In this document: in pieces, positions 50,395 to 59,112 of the stretch
Numbering within the stretch: position 1 is the stretch's first letter
Layout: each line of letters begins with the position of its first letter
From: Streptomyces sp. NBC_00510
GTDB taxonomy: Bacteria > Actinomycetota > Actinomycetes > Streptomycetales > Streptomycetaceae
Direction of reading: 5' to 3'
Assembly (NCBI GenBank): GCA_036013505.1
Contig: CP107851.1
Span: 8,666,001-8,730,000 of the forward strand
DNA: 64,000 bases
Made by a program: the position numbers and the translations under genes
Notes under the pieces: model-generated
The model's input: the letters and a program-made list of their open reading frames with translations, nothing else
Database searches by the model: none
What the model was told of the DNA's origin: nothing

Positions 50395-53300
50395 ATGAGA
50401 CGCATCCGCCTCTGGGCGGTGATAGCGATGTCGGCGACGGTGGCGACGGGTGCGATCACGCCCGTTGCAGCCCAGTCCTCGTCGGAGACCGGTGCGGGTA
50501 CGCCGGCGACCCACGACCGCACGACCACCGTCCGCCTGATCACCGGGGACCGGGTCACCCTCAGCGACGCGCCGAACGGCAAGAAGACGGCGTCGGTGCA
50601 GCGCGCGCCGGGCCGCGAGAACGTCTTCTTCCAGATGACCGAGAAGGGCGGCGCCCTGACGGTGCTGCCCTCCGACGCGGCGATGCTGGTTCGCACGGGG
50701 CAGCTGGACGAGGGGCTGTTCGACGTCGCGGGCCTGGTGGCCCAGGGGTACGACGAGGCGCGCGCCGATGCCCTGCCCCTGATCGTGTCCGCGCCCAAGG
50801 GCTCGGCGCGTGCGGCGGCCAAGCGGGCGGACGCCCTCGCGAAGTTCCAGGACGACTCGGCCGAGCCGCAGCGACTGCCGAGCATCGACGCCCAGACGCT
50901 GCGCGTGCCCGACGAGGACCTGGCCGCGTTCTGGAAGCAACTCGCCCCCGCGGCCGGTGCGTCCGTCGCGAGCGTCGCCGCGGCGACCCCGAAGATCTGG
51001 CTGGACCACAAGGTGCGTCCCACGCTGGACCGCAGCACCGCGCAGATCAACGCGCCCGCCGCATGGGCGGCCGGCCTCCACGGCGAGGGCGTCAAGGTCG
51101 CGGTCCTCGACACCGGCGCCGACCAGACGCACCCGGACCTCGCGGGCCGCGTCAGCGAGGCGAAGGACTTCAGCGACAGCGGTTCGACCCAGGACCACTT
51201 CGGCCACGGTACGCACGTCGCCGCCACCGCCGCCGGCAGCGGCGCCGCCTCCGCGGGCCTGCGCAAGGGCGTCGCGCCCAGCGCCGACCTGCTGATCGGC
51301 AAGGTGCTCGGGGACGACGGCTCCGGCAGCGAGTCCCAGGTCATCGCGGGCATGGAGTGGGCCGCGGCGCAGGGCGCCAGGGTCGTCAACATGAGCCTCG
51401 GCGCGGACATGCAGACCGACGGCACCGACCCCATGAGCCAGGCGGTGAACGAGATCTCCCGCAGCAGCGGCGCGCTCTTCGTCGTCGCCGCGGGCAACAC
51501 CGGCGAGCTCGGTGAGATGACGGTGGGCTCGCCCGGCGCGGCCGACGCCGCCCTCACCGTCGGCGCCGTCGACCGCGACGACTCGCTGGCCTCCTTCTCC
51601 AGCCGTGGCCCGCGCTTCGGCGACAAGGCGGCCAAGCCGGACATCACCGCTCCGGGCGTCGGGATCGTCGCCGCCCGCGCCGCCGGTACGACCATGGGCG
51701 ACCCGGTCGACGACCAGTACATCGCGGCAAGTGGCACGTCCATGGCCACGCCCCACGTGGCCGGTGCGGCGGCCCTGATCGCCGGGCAGCACCCCGACTG
51801 GACGGGTGAGCAGCTCAAGGACGCGCTGATCAGCACCTCCCACACGGTGTCCGGCCAGGTGCCGACCGAGCAGGGCGGCGGCCGCGTCGACGTCAAGGCG
51901 GCGTTCACCTCCCCCGTCACCGCCACCGGCACGATCATCCTGGGCCCGTTCGACCGGGACGCATCGCCCGTGCAGCGAGCCGGGGTGCTCCGCTACACCA
52001 ACAACTCCGGCGACGAGGTCTCGCTGAGCCTGCGTGCGGCACTGACGGCCAAGGGCGGTAAGGAACTCCCCGCGCAGGCGCTGACGCTGGGTTCGGACAC
52101 CGTCCGCATCGCCCCCGGCGCGACCGTCGAGGTGCCGGTCGGCGTCGACCCGGCGAAGGCGGGCCGCGGCTCCTACTACGGCTACGTCACCGCCACGTCC
52201 ACCGGCGGCGTCTCGGTGCACACCACGCTCAGCCTGTGGGTGCGCGCTCCGATGCACAAGCTGACCATCGACTCCCTCGGACTGGAGGGAGAGCCCACGG
52301 CGTGGGCCCTGCTGGACGTCTTCGGAGGGGACACGGAGGTCCAGTTCACCGACTCGGGGGTCGCCCAGGTCGAGGAGGGCACCTACCTGATCGGCGGCAC
52401 GCTGGTGGAGGACGGCGGCGACGGCGTCCGGGTGATCCAGGTCATCAATCCCGAGGTGAAGGTCGCCAAGGACACCACCGTCACCCTGGACGCGCGCAAG
52501 GCCAAGCCGGTGCAGGTGCGCACGCCCAAGCCCGCCGAGCGGCGCAACAACCTGACCTACCAGATGTACCGGAAGATCGACGGCGTCGAGCAGACCATGG
52601 GCATCTACTACGAGGACGGCGGCGGTGACGTCGACCTGTGGGTGAACCCCACGTCCAAGGTCACCGAGGGCGAGTTCGAGTTCAACTCCCGCTGGGAGAT
52701 GACGGCTCCCGACCTCATCACCGAGGTCCGCGGCGCGGACTTCGACATCGAGTCGTTCTACGCCAAGCAGTCCACGCCGTTCGACCCCGACGGTGAGCGG
52801 CTCGTCGCGGTGGACGCCGGGACGAGGGACAAGCCGGACCTGCGGCCCGCCACCGTGCGGGGCAAGCTCGCGGTGATCCGCGACGACTACGCCATGGACG
52901 GGTACGACCTGGCGGAGACCGCCGCGAAGGCGGGCGCGAAGGGCATCGTGATCGTCCTGCCCCAGGGGTTCCTCGCCTATACCAACTGGAAGCCGATGGA
53001 CACGCGCTCCGCCGTGCCCGTCATCCGGATGACCGGGGACGACGGCGCCAAGCTGCTGCAGTACATGAAGAAGCACAAGGCCGTCGTCGACGTCTCCGGG
53101 ACGGTCGAGAGCCCGTACCTGTACGACATCGCGGCGCACTGGCAGCAGCAGATCCCGCAGGACGTGACGTACACCGTCACGGACCGCAACACCGCGCAGG
53201 TGAAGGCCTCCTACGCGGACAACGGCACGCTGCACTGGACGAGCGAGCAGCGGTTCAGCTGGCGCTCCTACGCGCAGGTCGCCTGGGAGACCTCGCGCTG

Positions 53301-54219
53301 GGCGCCGACGGGCAAGACCCGCACGGAGTACGTCACCTCCGGGGACACGCAGTTCATGCACTACGTCGACTTCATGGCCGGCCCCGACCTGTTCTACAGC
53401 GGTGCGCTGCAGTCGGGCCTGCGGGACACCCCCCGCACCTTCAGGACCGGTGAGAAGGCCTCGGAGGAGTGGTACAAGGCCGTGGTCCGGCCGTCCATCC
53501 CGCGCGGCTGGAGCCGTCCGGCCGTCCGCACCGGTGACCTGTTCACCGTGGCGATCCCGGAGTACACCGACGCGGCGGGCCACTGGGCCCGCAAGCAGGA
53601 CCCCTCCACCGGGGGCGGCATCGGGAGGGTCGGTGGCACGCCCGGGACGCTGGACGACCCGACCTACCCGCAGGGGGACAGCGTGACGGCCGTCCTCTAC
53701 CGCGACGGCAAGAAGGTGGGCGAGTCCGCGGGCGCCTGGGGGAACTTCTCCGTCCCCGCGGGCCAGGCCGGCTACCGCTTGGAGCTGACGACCGGGCGTG
53801 ACACCGAGTACTGGCGGACCGGTACGAGGACCTTCACGTCCTGGGGCTTCCGCTCGGACACCGCGGCGAAGGAGACCCTGCTGCCGCTCCTCCAGGTCGA
53901 CTACGGCGTCCCGGCCGACGTGCGGAACACCGTCGACGGCGGGAAGCGGCACGAACTCGCCCTGACCGTCCGCAACCAGGACGGCCTCGCCGCCCCCACC
54001 GGGGTCAAGCTCAAGGTCGAGGCGTCCTTCGACGAGGGCAAGAGCTGGAACGGGCGGGTCCGCGTCGAGGACCGCGGCCACAACCGCTTCACCGCGACCA
54101 TCGAGCGCCCGGGCGACCAGCGGAAGAGCGCGTACGTGACCCTGCGGGTCACGGCCACCGACAAGGCGGGCAACACGGTGCAGCAGACCGTGGAGCGGGC
54201 CTACCTGCTCGGTAAGTGA
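50395..54219 (+). CDS. Secreted subtilisin-like serine protease (S8), PA domain
   Basis: A 1274-aa exported protease. Sec signal MRRIRLWAVIAMSATVATGAITPVAA; a propeptide region to about 210; S8 domain about 220-500 with Asp239 (VLDTGAD), His271 (HGTHVA), oxyanion Asn in AAGNTG and Ser449 (GTSMATPHVA); then long beta-rich tail with a PA-like insert (about 820-905, LAVIRDDYAMDGYDLAETAAKAGAKGIVIV) and Ig-like/FN3-like C-terminal segments. The length and tail place it among the large Streptomyces subtilases that act on extracellular proteins. GAAAGG lies 13 bases before the ATG. Followed by three stacked hairpins. Confidence 0.95.
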   Translation: MRRIRLWAVIAMSATVATGAITPVAAQSSSETGAGTPATHDRTTTVRLITGDRVTLSDAPNGKKTASVQRAPGRENVFFQMTEKGGALTVLPSDAAMLVRTGQLDEGLFDVAGLVAQGYDEARADALPLIVSAPKGSARAAAKRADALAKFQDDSAEPQRLPSIDAQTLRVPDEDLAAFWKQLAPAAGASVASVAAATPKIWLDHKVRPTLDRSTAQINAPAAWAAGLHGEGVKVAVLDTGADQTHPDLAGRVSEAKDFSDSGSTQDHFGHGTHVAATAAGSGAASAGLRKGVAPSADLLIGKVLGDDGSGSESQVIAGMEWAAAQGARVVNMSLGADMQTDGTDPMSQAVNEISRSSGALFVVAAGNTGELGEMTVGSPGAADAALTVGAVDRDDSLASFSSRGPRFGDKAAKPDITAPGVGIVAARAAGTTMGDPVDDQYIAASGTSMATPHVAGAAALIAGQHPDWTGEQLKDALISTSHTVSGQVPTEQGGGRVDVKAAFTSPVTATGTIILGPFDRDASPVQRAGVLRYTNNSGDEVSLSLRAALTAKGGKELPAQALTLGSDTVRIAPGATVEVPVGVDPAKAGRGSYYGYVTATSTGGVSVHTTLSLWVRAPMHKLTIDSLGLEGEPTAWALLDVFGGDTEVQFTDSGVAQVEEGTYLIGGTLVEDGGDGVRVIQVINPEVKVAKDTTVTLDARKAKPVQVRTPKPAERRNNLTYQMYRKIDGVEQTMGIYYEDGGGDVDLWVNPTSKVTEGEFEFNSRWEMTAPDLITEVRGADFDIESFYAKQSTPFDPDGERLVAVDAGTRDKPDLRPATVRGKLAVIRDDYAMDGYDLAETAAKAGAKGIVIVLPQGFLAYTNWKPMDTRSAVPVIRMTGDDGAKLLQYMKKHKAVVDVSGTVESPYLYDIAAHWQQQIPQDVTYTVTDRNTAQVKASYADNGTLHWTSEQRFSWRSYAQVAWETSRWAPTGKTRTEYVTSGDTQFMHYVDFMAGPDLFYSGALQSGLRDTPRTFRTGEKASEEWYKAVVRPSIPRGWSRPAVRTGDLFTVAIPEYTDAAGHWARKQDPSTGGGIGRVGGTPGTLDDPTYPQGDSVTAVLYRDGKKVGESAGAWGNFSVPAGQAGYRLELTTGRDTEYWRTGTRTFTSWGFRSDTAAKETLLPLLQVDYGVPADVRNTVDGGKRHELALTVRNQDGLAAPTGVKLKVEASFDEGKSWNGRVRVEDRGHNRFTATIERPGDQRKSAYVTLRVTATDKAGNTVQQTVERAYLLGK

Positions 54220-54223
54220 GCAA

Positions 54224-54252
54224 GCGCCTCCGCGGCAACCCCGCGGAGGCGC
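54224..54252 (+). terminator. Subtilisin terminator, hairpin 1
   Basis: GCGCCTCCGCGG pairs perfectly with CCGCGGAGGCGC, loop CAACC, four bases after the stop region. Confidence 0.85.
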
Positions 54253-54267
54253 CGGCCGAGCCATCAC

Positions 54268-54303
54268 GGCGGGTGCCGGGGGTACGACCCCCCGGCACCC
54301 GCC
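54268..54303. terminator. 15-bp perfect hairpin 2
   Basis: GGCGGGTGCCGGGGG with its complement, loop TACGAC. Very stable; no T-run. Probably blocks transcription from both sides. Confidence 0.85.
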
Positions 54304-54325
54304 GTTCGCCATTCGCCGTAGGGGG

Positions 54326-54350
54326 CTGAGGGCCGCCAGGCGGCCCTCAG
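54326..54350 (-). terminator. Hairpin 3, overlapping SDR stop
   Basis: CTGAGGGCCG pairs with CGGCCCTCAG, loop CCAGG. It includes the stop codon of the SDR gene (54347-54349) and reads from that gene. Confidence 0.8.
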
Positions 54351-55092
54351 CGGGCGTAGCCGCCGTCGGCCATGATCGTCTGGCCGGTCACGAAGGCGGC
54401 GTCGTCGCTGGTGAGGAAGGCGACGGTGCCGGTCAGGTCCTCCGGCACGCCGTTGCGCTTGATGGCCTGTGGCTGCGCGGCGGTCTCCAGCGCCTCCTGC
54501 GGGTGGACCTCCCGGGAGCCCGGGGTGATGGTCAGGGTCGGGCCGACGGCGTTGACGGTGATGCCGAAGGCGGCGAGGTCGTTGGCCAGGCCGCGGCTGA
54601 ACCCGATGTTGCCCTTCTTGCTCGCCATGTAGTGCGAGAGGCCGGGGACGCTGGTGACGATCGAGTTGGAGGTCAGGTTGACGATGCGGCCCCAGCCGCC
54701 CTTCTTCATGGTCTGCAGCACCGCCTTGGCCATGAGGGACTGCGAGTCCAGGTTGACCGCGAGAACGCGCCGCCAGGTGTCGTAGTCCAGCTCCTCGAAG
54801 GTGCGGAAGGGGAAGACACCGGCGTTGTTGACCAGGATGTCGTTGCGCCCGAAACGGTCGGCGACCTCCTGGCCCACGGCGGCGGTCTGCTCCGGGCTGG
54901 ACACGTCGGCCGTGAGGCCGAGCACCGGCCCGCCTCGGTGAGCAGGGCGACGGTCTCCTCGGGGTTGTTGAGGTCGACCGCGACGACGGTCGCGCCGCGC
55001 GCGCCGAGGTCGACCGCGATGGCCTGGCCGATGCCGCGTCCGGCGCCGGTGACGACGGCCACGCGGCCGGTGTGGGTCTGGAGGACTGTCAT
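54347..55092 (-). pseudogene. SDR oxidoreductase with single-base frameshift
   Basis: From ATG 55092: MTVLQTHTGRVAVVTGAGRGIGQAIAVDLGARGATVVAVDL, then NNPEETVALLTEAG, after which the family pattern continues only in the next frame (LGLTADVSSPEQ, RNDILVNNAGVF, LTSNSIVTSVPGLSHYMASKKGN, FVTGQTIMADGGYAR, stop 54347). One missing base near the run CCC at 54929-54931 explains the break. The catalytic Ser and YMASK are intact. With one base added the protein would be about 248 aa. Either a real frameshift or a homopolymer error. Confidence 0.85.
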
Positions 55093-55125
55093 GTCGGTTT
55101 CTACACGACCCCGCGGCACATGTAG

Positions 55126-55269
55126 GACACGATCCGGATCACCCGGATGTGCCACCAGCGGTTCCCGCTCGCCGAGATGGTCACGCACCGCCTCTCGCTC
55201 GAGCAGGCGCAGGACGCGTTGGACGCCGTCGGCCGCGGCGAGCCGCTCAAGGCCGTGATCATCCCGTAG
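55126..55269 (+). pseudogene. C-terminal remnant of zinc-type alcohol dehydrogenase
   Basis: A 47-codon open frame gives DTIRITRMCHQRFPLAEMVT, then HRLSLEQAQDALDAVGRGEP and LKAVIIP with a TAG stop. The pattern QAQDALDAVGRGEPLKAVIIP is the standard C-terminal end of medium-chain alcohol dehydrogenases. Everything 5' is lost; an in-frame TAG precedes it at 55123. It points to a deletion beside the frameshifted SDR. Confidence 0.65.
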
Positions 55270-55368
55270 CGACCGGGTTCGCCATACCGGCGCCCTGAAC
55301 TGAGCACAGCCCGCCCGCTGTTCCGGCAGGACGATCAGGGACAGCGGGCGGCAGCGGCCGTCGTCACG

Positions 55369-56286
55369 TCAGATCCCGGCGCGGCTCTTCCTCGTCTCGG
55401 CTTCGTCCCGCCCCAGGGCGTCGAAGCCGTCCAGGTGGAACTTCTTCGCGTTGAAGGCACGCACCCACAGGCCTGCGGCCCAGCACAGTTGCAGCTCGTT
55501 GTCGCTCAGCGCTCGTCCGCGCGCGATCTGGTACTCCTCCAGGAAGGCCTCGGTCCGGTCGACCGAGGCTCCCGCACCGGTGGGCCCGCCCTCGAACATG
55601 GCGGCGGCCTGGCCGATGATCACCACCTCGGGCTCGTGGACGACGCTGTCCCAGTCGTGGACCGCGAGCGGCCGCCCGTCGCGGAACTTCACATTGCGGC
55701 CGTCCCAGTCCCCGTGTCCGATGACGCAGGGGGCGTCGCGGACCTCCTCAAGCCGCTCGCGCACGGCCGCGCCGAGCTCATCGACCCACGCTGTGACGGC
55801 GCACCCCTCGGCGTTGAGGTCGACGTCCCGGTCATCCGGGACCGGCCAGACCCCGCCCTCCTGGTGGTACCAGTGGACCCAGGCGGGGGCGGGCCGCAGC
55901 GGCGGCTGGGGACCGAAACCCTCCGCACAGGTCACGAAGTCGGCCAGCAGGCCGGCGAACAGGCGTGGGGCATCCGCGGGTTCGGGTGCTTCACCCCCCG
56001 GCAGCGCCGTCTCGGCACTGGCGGCCTTCCTGCCCAGGGGCAACGGACCGGTCAGTGGCTCCGGGCAGGGGAAGCCCGCCTGCCGCATCCGGCGTTGCAC
56101 GTGGGTGCAGGCCTCCAACCGCGCGTCGACGTCGCGGACCTTCAGCACCACCTCGCGGCCGTCTGCCAGCCGTAGCCCGTAGACCGCGGAAAGGTTCCCC
56201 GCCGTGAAAGTGCGCTCGGCAACCGGGCAGCCCAGGTGTTCGACGCACCAGTCACTCACTGCTCGATCGTCGATGTCCGCAGACAT
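55369..56286 (-). CDS. Phosphotransferase (aminoglycoside phosphotransferase-like)
   Basis: A 305-aa APH-type small-molecule kinase. The catalytic loop VIGHGDWDGRN matches HGDxxxxN and AVHDWDSVV the metal-binding DxD; the N-lobe has VVLKVRDVDARLEACTHV with the ATP-binding Lys. ATG 56286 has GGGGAG upstream; the frame is open to 56388 without homology. The function could be antibiotic inactivation or phosphorylation of a choline- or sugar-like compound; no cluster context. Divergent from the sirtuin gene. Confidence 0.9.
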   Translation of the reverse strand: MSADIDDRAVSDWCVEHLGCPVAERTFTAGNLSAVYGLRLADGREVVLKVRDVDARLEACTHVQRRMRQAGFPCPEPLTGPLPLGRKAASAETALPGGEAPEPADAPRLFAGLLADFVTCAEGFGPQPPLRPAPAWVHWYHQEGGVWPVPDDRDVDLNAEGCAVTAWVDELGAAVRERLEEVRDAPCVIGHGDWDGRNVKFRDGRPLAVHDWDSVVHEPEVVIIGQAAAMFEGGPTGAGASVDRTEAFLEEYQIARGRALSDNELQLCWAAGLWVRAFNAKKFHLDGFDALGRDEAETRKSRAGI

Positions 56287-56469
56287 GGCTCCCCGTGGTG
56301 TCCGGCGCGAGCAAGTAACCCTCGATCGGGTGATCGTAGTCGGCCATGGGCGTCGGGCATCAGGTGAAGCCACGCAAGCGACGGACACCGGGTCGCCGTA
56401 CCGGCACGGTGCGTCACCACGCCCATGGGCGGGAGCGGCCGAAGGAACGCCGTTGCGTACCCTTGCGGC

Positions 56470-57381
56470 ATGCGCATGCGCCCCACCCTGAGCTGGACGC
56501 CTCCTGAGGACCTACCGCCGGGCACCACGGATCTCGAGCCGGTCGCCGATGCGCTGAGGGCCGGCGGGGTGCTGGTGCTCAGCGGGGCGGGCATCTCCAC
56601 GGAGTCGGGCATCCCCGACTACCGCGGCGAGGGCGGGAGCCTGAGCCGGCACACCCCGATGACCTACCAGGACTTCACCGGCAGCGCCCAGGCGCGGCGC
56701 CGGTACTGGGCGCGGAGCCACCTGGGCTGGCGGACCTTCGGCCGCGCCCGCCCCAACGCCGGGCACGAGGCCGTGGCCGCGTTCGGGCGGCACGGCCTGC
56801 TCTCGGGTGCGATCACCCAGAACGTCGACGGCCTGCACCAGGCCGCCGGCAGCGACGACGTGGTGGAGCTCCACGGAAGCCTGGCCCGGGTGGTCTGCCT
56901 CTCCTGCGGCGCCCTCAGCCCGCGCGGCGAACTCGCCCGGCGGCTGGAGGAGGCCAACGCGGGCTTCGAGCCGGTGGCCGCGGGGATCAATCCCGACGGT
57001 GACGCCGACCTCACCGACGACCAGGTCGGGGACTTCCGCGTGGTGCCCTGTACGGTCTGCGGCGGCGTCCTCAAGCCGGACGTGGTGTTCTTCGGCGAAG
57101 CCGTTCCCCCGGGACGGGTCGAGCGGTGCCGCGAGCTGGTCCGTCAGGCGTCCTCGCTGCTGGTGCTGGGATCGTCGCTGACGGTGATGTCCGGCCTCCG
57201 GTTCGTCCGGCAGGCGGCCCAGGCCGGGAAGCCGGTGCTCATCGTCAACCGGGACCCGACCCGCGGCGACCAGTACGCCCTCGCCCGGGTCGAGCTCCCG
57301 CTGGGAACGGCCCTCACCTCCGTGGCCGGCCGGCTGGACATCCCCGTCGACGCTCAGGCGGCGGCTCCGGCGGGTTGGTGA
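56470..57381 (+). CDS. Sir2-family NAD-dependent protein deacylase
   Basis: A 303-aa sirtuin that removes acyl groups from lysines using NAD. GAGIS (about 40) with TESGIPDYRGEGG, ITQNVDGLHQAAG, catalytic His in VELHGSL, two zinc CxxC pairs (VCLSCG and PCTVCGG), LKPDVVFFGEAVP, GSSLTV and LIVNRDPT. The active-site set is complete. ATG at 56470 (or 56476) without a ribosome-binding site; a TACCCT hexamer ends nine bases upstream, so the mRNA may be leaderless. Confidence 0.95.
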   Translation: MRMRPTLSWTPPEDLPPGTTDLEPVADALRAGGVLVLSGAGISTESGIPDYRGEGGSLSRHTPMTYQDFTGSAQARRRYWARSHLGWRTFGRARPNAGHEAVAAFGRHGLLSGAITQNVDGLHQAAGSDDVVELHGSLARVVCLSCGALSPRGELARRLEEANAGFEPVAAGINPDGDADLTDDQVGDFRVVPCTVCGGVLKPDVVFFGEAVPPGRVERCRELVRQASSLLVLGSSLTVMSGLRFVRQAAQAGKPVLIVNRDPTRGDQYALARVELPLGTALTSVAGRLDIPVDAQAAAPAGW

Positions 57382-57458
57382 CGCCCCGTTGACGACCTGC
57401 CGGTGATCCCGCCGGGCGACCACGCCCGTCCGGCCGGCCCACCACTATGAATGGGCGG

Positions 57459-58823
57459 TCAGCCGGAGATGTTCTTGTCGTCGATCCAGTTGCCGTGGAA
57501 GCCGAAGGGGACACGGCTGGGCAGGTGCACCCTGGCGATCGGAGCGGCGGTGAGGTCGGCTGCGTCGAGGACGACCAGTTCGCCGCGGTTGACGTTCGCG
57601 TCATGGACGACCGAGAGGATCCAGCCGTCGTCCTCGCTCGTGGCGCCCGGCCGCGGTACGAACGCGGGCTCCATCGTGACGCGTCCGGGACCGTAGTCGT
57701 GGACGCTGGTGACTCCGGTGTGGGTGTCGACCTTGATCAACGGTCCGGTGCCGAAGCCGTCGGTGGGGTCGCGTTCGACGTCGTCGGTGATCATCAGACC
57801 GTGTGCGCTGAAGCCGGCGAACCATCCGTAGCGGTGTGCCCGGCCGGTCAGTGCGGGGTCGATCCGCGGGAACTCCACGCGGAACTGGCTGATCACTTCC
57901 TCAGTGACCGTGCGCAGCGCCGGGTTCACCGTCCAGCGCACCAGCGTCGGGGTCGCTTCGCTGGGCCCCCAGACGTCGTGGACGAACATGCGGTCGTACC
58001 GCACGACATCCATCGTCAGCGAACCGTCGGCGTTGTCGAAGGCGTTGAGGACGTGGAACACGAAGCAGCGCGGCGCCTCGATCCACTGCACCTGCTCGGC
58101 CGTCCCACCGATCGGCAGGACCCCGATCCGCGCCGCGTGCCGGTCGTCCCAGGTGAGGGGGAGCCTGGTCATGGGCCCGCCGGCCTGCGCGAGACGCTTG
58201 GCGGCGGCAAGGGTGACCGGGAGGTCGAGCACCACGACGCGTGTTTCGGTCAGCGCCATGTCGTGCACCATCGGGCCGTCGTCGACCTCGATGTCACTGC
58301 TGTGCCTGGCCTTGCCGTCGGCTCCCAGGACCACGTACCGGAGGGAGCTGAACCGCAGGTTGTAGGTGATGGCGTGCATGTCGCCGGTCGCCGGGTCCAC
58401 CTTCGGATGCGCGGTGAAGCCGCGGTCGAGTGCGCCGTCGCAGTCCCAGACCGCCATGCGGGCGAGGTCGGGACTGATCTCCACCGGCGGCCTGCCCGCT
58501 TCGATGAGCGTGAGGATGCGCCCGGCGTGGCTGAGGACGTTGGTGTTGGGCGCGCCCTGCTCGCTCTCGACGAAGCGGCTGCGGTACCACTCGGCCTTGC
58601 CGTCGCGAAGCCGGATGCCGTGCACCATCCCGGCGCCGTTGAACCAGTGGTGGGTGGCCGGGTCGACCTCGCCCCGCGGGTTCGGTCCGATCCGCAGGTA
58701 GCGCCCGTTCAATTCGCGCGGCAACTCGCCGGTGACGGGCAGGTCGGACGCGCTCACCTCCTCGGTGAGAGGGGCGTAATTGCCCGCGCCGAGATACCGA
58801 TGGGTGAAATTCTCGCTGGTCAT
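57459..58823 (-). CDS. Carotenoid oxygenase (retinal-pigment-epithelium family)
   Basis: A 454-aa non-heme iron dioxygenase that cleaves carotenoids, apocarotenoids or stilbenes. The four iron-binding His are visible in FTAHPKVD, MVHDMALT, FVFHVLNAFD and FGFHGNW; RIGPNPRG near residue 45 and WFNGAGMVHGIRL are other family marks. Full length, no signal peptide. ATG at 58823 has AAGGGAA upstream. A palindrome TTCAGAACGTCTGAA lies 66 bp upstream in the divergent region shared with the hydrolase gene. No carotenoid synthesis genes are here. Confidence 0.94.
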   Translation of the reverse strand: MTSENFTHRYLGAGNYAPLTEEVSASDLPVTGELPRELNGRYLRIGPNPRGEVDPATHHWFNGAGMVHGIRLRDGKAEWYRSRFVESEQGAPNTNVLSHAGRILTLIEAGRPPVEISPDLARMAVWDCDGALDRGFTAHPKVDPATGDMHAITYNLRFSSLRYVVLGADGKARHSSDIEVDDGPMVHDMALTETRVVVLDLPVTLAAAKRLAQAGGPMTRLPLTWDDRHAARIGVLPIGGTAEQVQWIEAPRCFVFHVLNAFDNADGSLTMDVVRYDRMFVHDVWGPSEATPTLVRWTVNPALRTVTEEVISQFRVEFPRIDPALTGRAHRYGWFAGFSAHGLMITDDVERDPTDGFGTGPLIKVDTHTGVTSVHDYGPGRVTMEPAFVPRPGATSEDDGWILSVVHDANVNRGELVVLDAADLTAAPIARVHLPSRVPFGFHGNWIDDKNISG

Positions 58824-58888
58824 GATGGTTCCCTTCGACCGTACACACCAACGGTACGGCCAGGACGTTCCGGCCTGGCATATTGAGA

Positions 58889-58903
58889 TTCAGAACGTCT
58901 GAA
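58889..58903. promoter_or_regulatory. Palindrome TTCAGA-ACG-TCTGAA
   Basis: A perfect six-base-arm inverted repeat with a three-base spacer in the region between the divergent carotenoid oxygenase and alpha/beta hydrolase genes. Good candidate for a TetR/MarR site. Confidence 0.5.
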
Positions 58904-59112
58904 CCCGGAGAACCCTCTGCGGAAGGCTTCCACCGGCACTACGCTGATATCAACACGCCATTCCCGAGCCGAGTGATGGTTCCGCTGCAAGGCACAGCGG
59001 ACCTCGCCGTCACCAGACGAGCTGGGACAGAACGTCGGTGTTCCCATGCACCAGTGAGCGCGTGCTCCGTGCGCCTGGCTCGGCATCACAGCAAGCCACG
59101 TCAGGAGCAAAC

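Noticed and set aside
49954..54312. 1452-codon open frame on the minus strand opposite the subtilisin
   Set aside because: It is an antisense shadow: Gly/Val/Arg/His-rich, no domain, while the plus strand encodes a complete S8 protease.
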